Assembly: GCF_033115175.1 (NCBI RefSeq)
Contig: NC_084840.1
Coordinates: 77,267,179-77,331,178, forward strand
From: Lepus europaeus
Taxonomy: Eukaryota > Chordata > Mammalia > Lagomorpha > Leporidae
Length of the DNA: 64,000 bases
Direction: 5' to 3'
Positions within the stretch are counted from its first letter, which is position 1; each line of letters starts with the position of its first letter. Below are positions 1 to 11,800 of the stretch, piece by piece. The position numbers and the translations under genes are program-made. The notes under the pieces were generated by a model, which was given only the letters and a program-made list of their open reading frames with translations, did not search any database and had not been told where the DNA came from.

Positions 1-529
1 TGCAGAGCCATGATCACTTCATCCACTGTCTGTAGCTATCACTCTCCTTCTATGTTTCATAAATACTAACCCTGTTATCTTTACATATAGAAGATACAAA
101 GCCTTACAGAAAGACATTTTTTCCTATTTTGATATTATTACAGCATCAGGGTTTGAGGTGCATTGGCAGTGTGATCTCACTGTAAAGTGTTAATCAGCTG
201 CCTGGAACAAAGAAGGCCTGGGACTGTGAACAATCCAACTGGCTCCAACATCACCTTCCTGCAATGACTCTAGCCATAAACATTCTATCACAACCATCCG
301 GGGTGTCACTCTGGACTCTGGACTCCCAGTGGCACATTAACAGGGATCAAGTTTTCAATCCAAAACAAAGAGCAGTAAGAGATGGGAAAACATTCTCAGG
401 GGACTTAGTAACAAGAGACTCCAGATGCGCAAAACTGAAACACAGGAATATGAACAAAGAAGGCAATGTGACTCTCAAAAAGAACACAATGATACATTAA
501 TACTGCACCATGAATAGGGGACATTAGCA
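1..529. other. Unassigned sequence left of the first L1
   Basis: AT-rich, no exon-like or recognisable repeat signature up to about 530. The short open frame at 264-500 has no supporting context. Possibly more decayed L1 5' sequence. Confidence 0.35.
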
Positions 530-798
530 ATGTGTCTAATAAGGAATTCAAAACAGTGATTGTAAGGTACTCAGTAACAGTTAAAAGATATAAGGCAATC
601 CAAACAAGGATGTCTGCAAAGAGAGATATTGAAAAAGGAGAAACAGGCGAAAGTCTTAGAAATGAAGTTTTCAATAAGTCAAACAACAACAACAACAAAG
701 CACTACAGTGGAGAGCATTAACAATACACTTGGTGAGGCAGGAGAAAAAAATATATGATCTAGAAGATAAGTCTTTTGACATAACTTGAGCAAAAAAT

Positions 799-820
799 AA
801 GAAAGAAAGAAAGAAAGGAA

Positions 821-886
<66 letters not shown>

Positions 887-898
887 GAAAGAAAGAAA
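799..898. repeat. (GAAA)n purine microsatellite
   Basis: About 100 bp of GAAA units with few interruptions, lying inside the old L1. It produces spurious Phe/Leu/Ser-rich frames on the minus strand. Confidence 0.95.
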
Positions 899-3021
899 AT
901 TGGAAAGACTGAAAACACTGCTTGGGATCCACGGGATAAAATCAAATGAACACATATATCAATCTTAGGCCTTTTGAAAACTAAAACATAGAAAGAATAT
1001 CCTAAATTTGGAACTCCTCACCTTTAAAACACCAATTAGATTTATAGCAGATTTCCCATTAGAAACCCTACATTCAGGAGAGAATGGATTGATATAGTGC
1101 AAACCCTAAAAGAAAAAGTGACAACCCAGAATACCTTATCTAGGGACACTCAGTCGTAGCTGAAGGGGGAAAAAAAGACCTTCTAAGACAAGCAAAAATT
1201 GAATTTATCACCACCTAGTAAAACTAACAAATAACACTTAAGCATGCACTACACAGAAAACAAAGCCAACAGCATCATGAAAGAATGTGAAGGCAGAAAC
1301 CCCCCAGTACAATAACAAAGGAGATTCAAAAGAAATGATAGAAATATTTATGGAAAAATTGGTGACCAAGTGATTATCAATAATAACCATGAATTTAAAT
1401 GAATTGAATTCTCTGATTAAAACATACAGGATGGCAAAGTAGAATGAAAAATAAAAATCTATCGATACATTGCCTACAAGAAACACACTTCACCATTAAA
1501 GTTACACATAGACTGAAAGTAAAAGGACAGAAAAAGATACTCCATGCAAATGGAAATCAAAAATAAGCAGGGCTAGCTATTCTCATATAAGACAAAATAG
1601 ACTTGAAGACAAAAAACATTGAAAGAGACAAAGATGAGCATTGTGTAATGAATGAGGGATTGATCAATGCAACCAGATAATGTGACAACTGTAAATGCCT
1701 GTCCATCAATGTTAGGGCACTCGACTTTACCAGACATCAATGTATATAAAGGGAGACATAAGCTCCCATAAAAAAAGAATGGGTGATGTCAACACCACAT
1801 TTTCATCAATGGACAGATCAGCTAGACAAAAAAACCAACAGAACGTAGCAAAAACAGTGTTAAGAGGAAGTTTTAAAGCAACCAACTAGCTCTTCATTTT
1901 ACTGATACTTTTCATAGTTTTTTAAATTTCTGTTTTGTTCACTTCTCTAATTTTATTTCTTCTTTCATTCCAGTAATTTTAGGTTTGATTTGTTCTTATT
2001 TTTAGGTCCTTGAAATGTTTTATTCCATAATTTATTTGGTATCTTTCAATTATGTGATGTGGGCACAAATGAATAAACATGATACATCACATCAACAAAA
2101 TGAAGGCTAAAACCATCTGATTACCTCAGTAAGTGCGGAGGGTATTTGATAAAATACAACATCATTTTCTGTTTTTAAAAAGAAACCTTTAAATTTGGAT
2201 ATAAATGGAACACACCTCAATACAATTAAGGCAATTTATGGTAAACCCACAGCTCGCATCATATTGAATGGGGAAAAGTTGGAAGCAGTTCCACTATGAT
2301 CCGGACGAGAATGCCTACTCTCACCACAGTTATTGAATATAGTAATGGAAGTTTTTGACAGAGCCACTTGGCAAGAAAAATAAATCAAAGGAATAGGAAT
2401 TGGAAATGAGGAAGTTAAATTATCCTTGCTTGCACATGACAGGATCCTTTACCTGTGAGCACCAAAAGATTCCACGAAGAGACTATTAGAACTCATAAGA
2501 GAATTCAGTGAAGTTGCAGGGCTAAAAATCAACAGAAAAAAATCATTATCATTCTTCTACATCAACAATGTTCTAGATGAAAAAGAATTTGTAAGCAGTC
2601 CCATTCAAACAGCTATAAAAAAGATGAAAAATAAGACATGCCGGTGAAGATGTGAAGAACAGGGAAAACTAACACGCTGTTAGTTTGATTGCAAATCAAT
2701 GTAACTATTACGGAGATCCGAATGGCAGTTCCTCAAAACATGAAAAAAGATCTACCATATGACTCAGGTATCCCACTTCTGGGCAGATGTCTAAAATGCA
2801 CTGTCATGTTAATTTCAGCATTATTTACAATAGTGAAGATACAGAATGAACCTAGGTGTGCACTGCTGGAGGAAACCAGAAAGTGGTGTTACTGCACATT
2901 CAGTGTGAATGAATATTACCCCAAAATAAATTCTAAAATAAAAATGCTGGTGAGGTTCTGGAGGGATTGAGGGATAGAGGGAAGTAGGGTAGAAAGTATC
3001 ATTATACTCTTAAAAGTGTAT

Positions 3022-3311
3022 TTGTTCCACCTGTGACGTCGGCATCCCATATGCGCCCCAGTTCCTGTCTCGGTTGCTCCTGTTCTGACCCAGCTTTCTG
3101 CCTATGGCCTGAGAAAGCAGTGGCCCCTGTAGCCACGTGGAGAGCCAGAAGAAGCACCTTGTTCCTGGATTCAGATCGGCCCAGCTCCGGCCATTGCAAA
3201 CATTTGGAAATGAACCAGCAGATGGAAGACCTCTCCCTCTCTATCTCTTCCTATGTTTGTAACAGTGTCTCTCAAATAAATAAATAAATCTTTTAAAAAA
3301 AGAAAAAAAAC
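3022..3311 (+). mobile_element. CSINE, 5'-truncated
   Basis: Lagomorph C-repeat body (GGCATCCCATATG, then TGGAAGACCTCTCCCTCTC) ending AAATAAATAAATC and an A-rich tail. It splits the old L1 ORF2. Confidence 0.85.
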
Positions 3312-3777
3312 TAGAAAATATATTTGCCATGTCACCCATCGACCCCGGTACTACCTGATAAGCACATGAAGATGTTGTCACAAAAAGATACATACATCAA
3401 CATGTTGATAGCACGACTGTTTCCCATAGCCAAACTATAGAAACAACCATGGTGTCCATCATCAGATGGATGAATAAAGAAAATATGCTTTATGCACACA
3501 ATAATTATTATTCAGCAATAAAAAATGAAATGCCATCATTTGCATCCTAATGGATGCAACTGGAGGACTTGTTGAGTGAAACAAGCCAGACAAAGAAAGA
3601 CAAATATCACATGTTCTCCCTTATATATGGGGACTAAAATTTAAAAACAACGAAAGAGAAATAGAAACAGAAAGACAAAGAAAAAAAGAAAATGTCTGTA
3701 TGTATCAGTATTGCTGCAAATATAGTTTTCTAAAAATTTATTGTATACCTTTGTCAAACTGCTGGTTAATAATGTTA

Positions 3778-4190
3778 AACTGTGGCCTGCCTTGTGGTGT
3801 ACCAGTAAAGCTGCCACCTACAATGCTGGCATCTCATATGGGCATCTCATATGTATCCAGGATATTCCATTTCTGATTCAGCTCCCTGTTAATGGCCTGG
3901 GAAAAACAGCAGCAGATGACCCAAGTGCTTGGGCCCCTGATACCCACGTGGGAGACCTGGGAGAAGCTCCTGGCTCCTGGCTTCTGCCTGACCCAGCCCT
4001 GGCAGTTGCAACCATCTGGAGAGTGAACCATGAAATGGAAAATATTCTCTCTCTCTCTCTCTCTCTCTCTCGCTCTCTCCCTCTCACTCTTTCCCTTTCT
4101 CGCTCTCTCTCTCTTTCTCTCTCACCCTGTAGCTTTCCTTCTCTATAACTCTTTCAAATAAATAAATAAATAAATCTTTTTTTAAAAAAG
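3778..4190 (+). mobile_element. CSINE with expanded (CT)n tail
   Basis: C-repeat with body from TGGCCTGCC to AACCATGAAATGG, then about 80 bp of CT-rich microsatellite (4047-4125) and an AAATAAATAAAT tail. Confidence 0.88.
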
Positions 4191-4544
4191 TATGTTACAC
4201 TACTACAGTTTTAATGATCTGTGATTACTTGAAAATTTACTCTATATGAGTGAAATGGTAATTTTTCCAGTCAATTAACATTTATAGTCATTGCCTATAT
4301 TCCCTCTAAATTAGGGTCTTTATTCTTTTTACTTGTTAAACTTCTTATTTGGAGAAGCATAAACCCTTGTTACTGTAATATAAATTTAAAATGTTAATTA
4401 AAATGCAAAAGGAAAAAAAAGAAAGGATGAAAAATGAAAGAAATAAAATGAAGAGGGGTGGAGGAAGAGAGACTAAGGGAGGGCAGGATGGGTCATCACT
4501 GTCTTCTTAAATTTGTATCTACAAATTATTTTGAATCTTAAAAA

Positions 4545-4611
4545 CTAGGTTTTAATAAAACCTAGTTTAGGTTTTAATAAAACCTAGTTTAGGTTTTAAT
4601 AAAACCTAAAA
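4545..4611. repeat. Three-copy 22-bp near-palindromic tandem repeat
   Basis: GGTTTTAATAAAACC occurs three times at a 22-bp period joined by TAGTTTA. Each unit is close to self-complementary and could fold as a hairpin. It sits at the end of L1 3'-UTR-like sequence (about 4190-4545). Confidence 0.85.
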
Positions 4612-4894
4612 GAAAAAACTGAAATTGAAAATATTGTCTTATATTACTTGCACACTTTCCAAAAGACTTTTAGAAATCTGTACAGCCTGGTTCATTCTAT
4701 GTATTATTCAGTAATCTAATATACTTGACAATTTAATGCCTTTAGGATGTTTTATGTATTTTAGTTTGCTTAATTTGGTGTTTATGGCTTCTAAAGGGAT
4801 AAAAGGAAAGACTTCATATTTATTTTAAATCCTAAAATATTGAGAAATGTGGAGTGGATATCCGGGGCATCTTAATATTTGAGGATTTCTTTAA

Positions 4895-5060
4895 TATTCA
4901 ATGTTTTTTTTTTACTTAAGGTAAACAAATGTTATGTAGTTCATTTGTACAAATTTGAGGACATAAGTTAATTTCCACTGGACCCTCCCTCCCGTCTTGC
5001 CTCCACCCTTCCTCCTTCCTTTCTTATTCTCTCTCTGATATTCTATACCAGTACATCCCC
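4895..5060 (-). mobile_element. L1 3'-end fragment, antisense
   Basis: A T-run followed by the pyrimidine-rich CCCTCCCTCCC block that marks the complement of the G-rich L1 3' UTR. Old and short. Confidence 0.55.
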
Positions 5061-5589
5061 AGGAATTTAACATTTTTCTAGGGAAACTCATGTAGTCAAC
5101 GTCTAAAATAGGTGGAAACTTACCTTCTCTTTGAAGATATTGTTAATAAAAGACCTGCCAATATTTCCAGGCAGAGATGTGCTCGATTTCCTTTTTCTCC
5201 ATCTTCCTCATACCTGACTCATCATGACTTTTCCTCTCAACCCCTACCCTGCGCCTAACCCTAGCCCAAGGATCCCAAATGCCCACATGTGCTCTGTAGC
5301 TCTGATCCACAACTGATGCAGGGGCACCCCTGAACCATCGGTCACCCTTGCACTATCGCCTCACCTCTGTGCTCTGTGCAGTGAGTTTCTTTCTCTCCGG
5401 AATGCACTGAATAAACAACCACTGAAAACCTTTGCTAAACTGTCCTACAGGCTGACAATTCTTCACCTCATTCCCAGGTGCATCTATGGACTAGCTGCTA
5501 TCATATCTCACCCTAGGTCTCCAAACTTCTAAGAAAATCACTGTAAGTACTAAGGAGTCAGAAGGAAACAAACCATGGAAGTAATAGAG
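5061..5589. other. AKR1C 3' flanking sequence
   Basis: No repeat or exon. It aligns by eye with 28150-28480 and 55190-56420, and is therefore part of the duplicated AKR1C unit downstream of the poly(A) site. Confidence 0.65.
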
Positions 5590-5806
5590 TCAGTGGTGAA
5601 TAAGAATCTTTAATAAAACAACATTAAAAATTGTGTTTGAAAATGGTAAAAGTTTGCTGTCCATGCTTCATGCCCTGTGGATGTAGCTGTAGCTAAGGGT
5701 GCATTGCTGAGCAGAAGAGACGTGCCAATCACCAGCATCTGAGACATCTCCTGTATCACATCCACACGCAGGAGATTTTTTAGAATTCATGAAAAAGTCC
5801 TCCATG
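5590..5806 (-). other. Gene 1 3' UTR with ATTAAA poly(A) signal
   Basis: After the stop, the terminal exon runs about 200 nt to an ATTAAA hexamer (plus-strand TTTAAT at 5609-5614). This matches the short 3' UTR typical of AKR1C mRNAs. The exact cleavage site is inferred. The same region of gene 2 can be aligned by eye over most of its length, which supports it as transcribed sequence. Confidence 0.7.
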
Positions 5807-5849
5807 TTAATATTCATCAGAAAATGGGTAATTTGGGTGTCCAGCCGCA
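5807..5849 (-). CDS. Gene 1 exon 9, coding part (residues 310-323 and stop)
   Basis: The acceptor is TTTTAG. The first base completes F310, followed by [13 protein letters not shown] and TAA at 5809-5807. PNYPFSDEY is the hallmark AKR1C C-terminus. The exon continues as 3' UTR. Confidence 0.95.
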
Positions 5850-8800
5850 CTAAAATGAGAAAAACGTACAACTTAAAATCAATAAACACATTTCTAGTGT
5901 ATTGAAAGGATTGCTGTGAAGCAACCATGTTAGTAAAAATTAATATTCTTTCCTTTCTAGTTTCCAAATGTAACCTGTACGTATGAGTAATAATTTACTG
6001 TAAATAGAGTCATACTCAGTGTTTTTTTTCCAAATTATAGACCTTAACCTGGAGCTTAATATGCAGAACATGCAAAATAAGCAATTCAAACATATTACTC
6101 TGGCTTAACTATGTCTTTCAATAATGCAAGGTGATACCCAGTGCTGTCTTATAGAAGATTCTCAAGGAAAAGAGAAATGTATTTTGTCTGTTTTTGAACA
6201 AGGACACAGCAGAACACTGTTTAATACTAATATATTTCAAGGGGCATAGACTACTCCTAGGAAGTTGACAACATTTTTCTTAACTCTTTAATTGTTTACT
6301 CACTGACCCTCATGCATAGCACTGTATATTAAATTATGAAGTGAAAAGAATGTCATTGATAGAACAGGCTTCAATGTCTAAAGGCTTTTTGTATAGTTCA
6401 CACATTTGCATATCTTCTGAACTACTGACAATACAAAGAGAGAACAATCAATGTTCATTAGAATATTTAAAGGCAGGAAGAATTATAAACTGACACTCTG
6501 TAACCTCGCATTATTTCCCTTGTGTATTCTTCATTTTTCTCCATACCAAGATAACATTACCAATTATAACATATTGGCTAATTTTGAGTATATGCCATTT
6601 TACAATATACTAATCTCTTTCATATATTATCACAATTATTTCTTTGTTTTAATGATTTATTTATTTATTTCAGAGTCAAGGCTGTAGACAGAGTGGGAGA
6701 GAAACAGCGAGGTAATCCATCTGCAGGTTCACTATCAAATGGCCACCACAGCCGGAGCTGGGCCGGTCCAAAGCAAGGAGCTTCTTCTGGGTCTCTCACG
6801 TGGGCACAGGAGCCCAAGCAATTGAGCCAACATTACTGCTCAGAATCAGCCCTTAAGGCATTCGGATCTGGCTAAAAAGCCCTTGAGAGTTTCTCAGGAG
6901 TAGAAAGCCAAGACACTGCAACAAAAAATGACTAAATGAAAGATCTCTGGCAGACGCCATGGCTCATTAGGCTAATCCTCCACCTGCGGCGCTGGCACAC
7001 CGGGTTCTAGTCCCGGTCTGGGCGCCGTATTCTGTCCCAGTCACTCCTCTTCCAGGCCAGCTTTCTGCTATGGCCCGGGAGTGCAGTGGAGGATGGCCCA
7101 AGTGCTTGGGCCCTGCACCCACATGGGAGACCAGGAGAAGCATCTGGCTCCTGGCTTCGGATCAGCCCAGTGCACCAGCCGCAGCGCGCTGGCCATGGAG
7201 GCCATTGGAGGGTGAACCAACGGAAAAGGAAAACCTTTCTCTCTCTCTCCCTCTCTCTCTCTCACTGTCCACTCTGCCTGTCAAAAAATAAAAAAAATAT
7301 ATATAAAAAGGAAATATCTCTGTGAATGAGATCCCAGTGGAAAGAATGGGCCATCAAAGAAGGAGGTATCTTTCTCTGAAGGGAGGAGAGAACTTCCACT
7401 TTGCTATGGCCTTGTCTAAATAAGGTCGGAGTGTGTGAACTCAAAGGCTTCCATAGCCTTGGTAGCTCATGACAAGAGCCTCGGGTGATCACTGACATCA
7501 TAAATAAGAGTGTCAATTGTTAAATCAACAAAAGAAGTCACTGTGCACTTACTCCCCATGTAGGATCTATGTCCTTAATGTGTTATACTATGAGAATTAA
7601 CGGTGCAACTGGTCTTCAGACAGTACTTTATACTTTGTGTGTCTGTGTGGGTGTGGTCTGTTGAAATCTTTACGTAGTATATACAAAGTTGATCTTCTGT
7701 ATATAATGGTAATTGAGTCTGGCGGCTTAGGCTGCTCGGCCATCCTGACGACTATAATGATAATTGAAAATGAATCTTGATGTGAATGGGATGGGAGAGG
7801 GAGAGGGAGATGGGATGGTTTGCAGATGGGAAGGAGTTTATGGGGGAAAAACTGCTATAATCCAAAAATTGTATTTCAAAATTTATATTTATTAAATAAC
7901 AGTTTTCTAAATAATAAAAATAAAGATAATCACATACACAGGTTGAAAAAAAAAAAGATGTATACTGGATATACATTCTCTCCCCTTGTGTGCTTTTGAC
8001 TCCATTCTTATTCTTTTCCTTTCAATCTAACTTTAAGATTACATTCTCTGCATCAATGTCGCCATACTTCAGAAAATCATAACAAAGTGTTTCTATTGAC
8101 CTTTAAGGCCAAACTCCCTCAAGAGAAATGCAGTGTTTGAATCCTTAGCAAATGCAGTGAAAAGGAAGGGAGAGATTTCAAACTACTAAAACATTAGTTG
8201 CAAGTATCTCAGGGGAAATTCCATAGGGAGGGTGAAGTCTTTCTGCCTATGTAAGTCCCAAGCTGACTTATTTTGTACTTCTTTTAATAATAGCACTTAT
8301 GTGGCAGGTATATATTACTTTCATACTTATTATTAGGGAGATATCTATGCTTTACAGACTAGGAGTGTTGCCAAAAGTATTCTGCAAACAAAGTACTGTC
8401 TCAAGTAAAGTGTGTTTTGATCTATTCCTGAAGTGATATTTATAATGAACAGCGTAAATACTTGTGGACCATTGGGTATTTGTCTTAGCATACCCAAAGC
8501 CATAAGAGTGTCACTGGGTTAGTTTTCCTTATGATTTCTTTATTAATGATTGTGTATCAAAATTCACCAAATAAATTTCACATTATGATAACACTCATTT
8601 ATCCATCTTCTTTCCCTAAGAAAATATACTTATAAATAAACTTTCAAGACCTCTGAAAATAGTATTTATTTCCTTTAAAATGCAGATGAAACTTCTTTCT
8701 CTAGCTGTTAAGTACTTAAATAAGTAATTTTGATTAAATAGGCCACTACCATAAATAAAAGGCAATTCACGGGACTGATGCTGTGGCATAGTAGATGAAA

Positions 8801-11800
8801 CCTCCACCTGCATTGTCAGCAGCCCATATGGGTGCCGGTTTTTAGTCCCAGCTTCTCCTCTTCCAATCCGCCTTTGGATCAGCACAGTTCTGGCCATGGC
8901 AGCCTTTTGGGAATGAACCAGTGGATGGAAGACCTTCTCTAAATGCTACCTCTTAAATAAATGAATACATATTTTAAAAAAAGAAAAAAGAAGGCAATTC
9001 ACATGATGAACATTATAAGCTAAAGTTTTCCAAATTCTCAAAGTTTCAAGACTTTTTTGCTTAGAAAATATACCAAAAATAAGTCAGTCTTTTACAAAAG
9101 TCCAGATTTGATTTGCGCATTACGGTTCATTCAAATTTTAGTTTGTAAATTCTTGGAAGGTAAATATTCTTCTTGGCTTATGAAATAAACCAATATTCAA
9201 ATTAAAAAGATTTCTGCCTATGACCACAGATTTGTTGGAAATACCTTCAATCTGATAAGAATTGAGAAGGTTTGTGGAAAGAGGAAGTAGTCATCCTTTT
9301 GCAGACATTTAATTAAGCGACACAGGGGTTCCCAGAGTTCATGCCTACAGAGAGTTGGAGAATAGAAGCTAATACCCATCCTACATGCCTCTTCAGGAAC
9401 TAAATGAAGGCAATGCCTTTACCAAAAACTTACAATTCAACATTAGCATATCGAAGATTTCGGTTCAGACCATCTAGAACGTCCATGTCCTCTGAAGATA
9501 AATGAAACTGAAAAACCTATTAGAGAGTAGAAATTATTAGTATTTTTATACTGATAATCTGAAAAACCCTGAAATGTTTCTCAGCAATTCAAGATTTCAC
9601 AAAAACAGTAATCAAAAACACTGGCCTAACATCTTTCCTCTTTTTATTAATATTACATTAAAATGAAACAATATAATATGACAAACAATAGAAATTAAAA
9701 GGGAATGAAAAGATAAATAGTGATGAAAATAAAATATGTGTTATTAGATTATTGATGCTGTACAATCCTAAAGGTAGAGGACAGCTCAAATTTGTAGTGG
9801 GAAAACAAAGCTGACATTATTTAAAAATGACCGGGCCATGTGCTTGCAAGATATAGAAGAATTTATAGCAAGGTTTGAAATATATGAGATAAATCAGTAG
9901 CATTCCTTAACACAGTTGGATTTGTATATTCCATAAATGAAGAAAGAACAAAAAAGAAAAGTTGACAACTTGATTGTTTAAAAGGTCTTATTTTTTAGTA
10001 GAATAACGGCTGTTCTCAAAATGTCAATTTTAGGCAAGGCCATAGTCAAAGTGGAGGTTCTTCTCCCTTCAGAGAAAGGTACCAACTTCTCTGATGGCCC
10101 ATTCTTTCTGCTGGGATCTCACTCACTGAGATCTTTCATTTAAATCAACAACAGGAATCACTGTGCACCTGTTCCCCATGTAGGATCTCTGTCCTTAATG
10201 TGTTGTACTATGCAAATTAACGGTAAAACTACTACTCAAATAGCACTCTCTACTTTGTGTGTGTCTGTGTGGGTGCAGTCTGCTGAAATCTTCACTTAGT
10301 ATTTACTAACCTGATCTTCTGTATATAAAGATAATTGAAAACGAATCTTGATGAAGAATGGGATGGGAGGAGTGGGGGATGGGATGGTTGTGGGTGGGAG
10401 GGAGGTTATGAGGGGAAAATCTGCTATACTCCAAATCCAAAAGCTGTACTTTGGAATTTATGTTTATTAAATAAAACTTGAAAAAAGTCAATTTTAGTAA
10501 TTTACATTACATTTTTTGTACTCTGTATATTAGTTACCACAAACCAGAGAAAATGCAATATTGGTGAATCATTATGGAAGACAGAGTGGAGATTCCTAAG
10601 AAATCTGAAAGTAGATCTACCGTATGACCTGGGAATTTACCCAAAAGAAATTAAGTCAGCATATGAAAGTTGTCTGTACTCCCATGTTTATAGCAGCTCA
10701 GCTCACAATGGCCACCATATGGAATTCACACAGATGTCCACCATCTGATGACTGGGTAAAAAAATTGTGGTATTTATGTACATTGTGGAATACTATTCAC
10801 GCAGGACTGTGGCTCAAATCCAAGCATTTGAATATGGGCAATGGGCATCCCCAGCAAAGTCCCAAATTCCTTTCCTTGATATTATTTCTTTTTTGACAGG
10901 CAGAGTGGACAGTGAGAGAGAGAGACAGAGAGAAAGGTCTTCCTTTTCCATTGGTTCACCCCTCAATGGCTGCTGCAGCCGGCGCACTGCGCTGATCCAA
11001 AGCCAGGAGCCAGGTGCTTCTCCTGGTCTTCCATGCGGTTGCAGGGCCAAAGCACTTGTACACATCAGGTCAGTGGATTCTTATATGTATTTCAAACACT
11101 ACTTAATAAATATTAGTTGAATTGATAGCCTAATTTAGAAAGAAAAACGATAACATTTTTATAGATAGTGTAGTGGAATATTATTTTGTTCTCCCTTTAT
11201 TAAAACACATGACACGTAAGTCACAGACAAATAAAGATTTAACTACACAAAAGTCGTAATTTTTGATCATGAAAATATACCAAGAAGAGAAGAAAAACTA
11301 TAACCTACACTTCTTTCCCAGGCACTTTTACCAGGGAGCAGGATTAAAAGTGAAGCAACTGGGACTCAAATCAGCTCTCCTATGGGGTGCGGGAATTGCA
11401 GGCAAAGGCTTAACTTGCTTCACCACAATGTAAGACCCAAGAACACATTTTAACAACTGCATCTCATACAAAGGTAAAGTTCAGAATACACAAATATGAA
11501 CATGATAGAGTGGTCAGAGAAATATCTCCCAGTATTTCATTAGGGTAGGCTCCATACCCTTTGGAACCATTGCCTATTACCCCATAACTTCATTGTGGGT
11601 AGGCCTACGGATTGGTAGCTGGATCTCCCCAGGATAATAGGTTCCCAATTCTCAGGTAAAAATAATACTTTCACATAATCTTCTCTGTGGAAGCTGTATG
11701 TTTTACAAATATAATAGCTAAGGGTATAATAGGAGTCTCTTAATTAAAACAGAGACATGATCTATTTAAACAAAGACTTGAATACCTGCTTTACAAGACA

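Larger units (their letters stand above)
530..3735 (+). mobile_element. Old decayed L1 with nested SINE and inverted internal block
   Basis: In order: ORF1-like coding remnants (530-790 and about 1020-1140, matching the RRM and C-terminal region of the intact ORF1), endonuclease remnants (1400-1890), an antisense ORF2 block (about 1895-2065), reverse transcriptase remnants (2070-2640) and the ORF2 C-terminus (2640-2990 and 3312-3640). Many stops and frameshifts. The CSINE at 3022-3311 interrupts it. Confidence 0.75.

Noticed and set aside
405-955. Phe/Leu/Ser-rich open frames on the minus strand
   Set aside because: They are the translation of a (GAAA)n microsatellite and change nothing but the reading frame.
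3741-4148. 135-residue open frame on the plus strand
   Set aside because: It lies within a CSINE and its CT microsatellite, with no conserved domain.
6949-7312. tRNA-like heads of CSINEs as possible tRNA genes
   Set aside because: These are SINE promoters with degenerate A and B boxes joined to SINE bodies, not complete tRNA genes.
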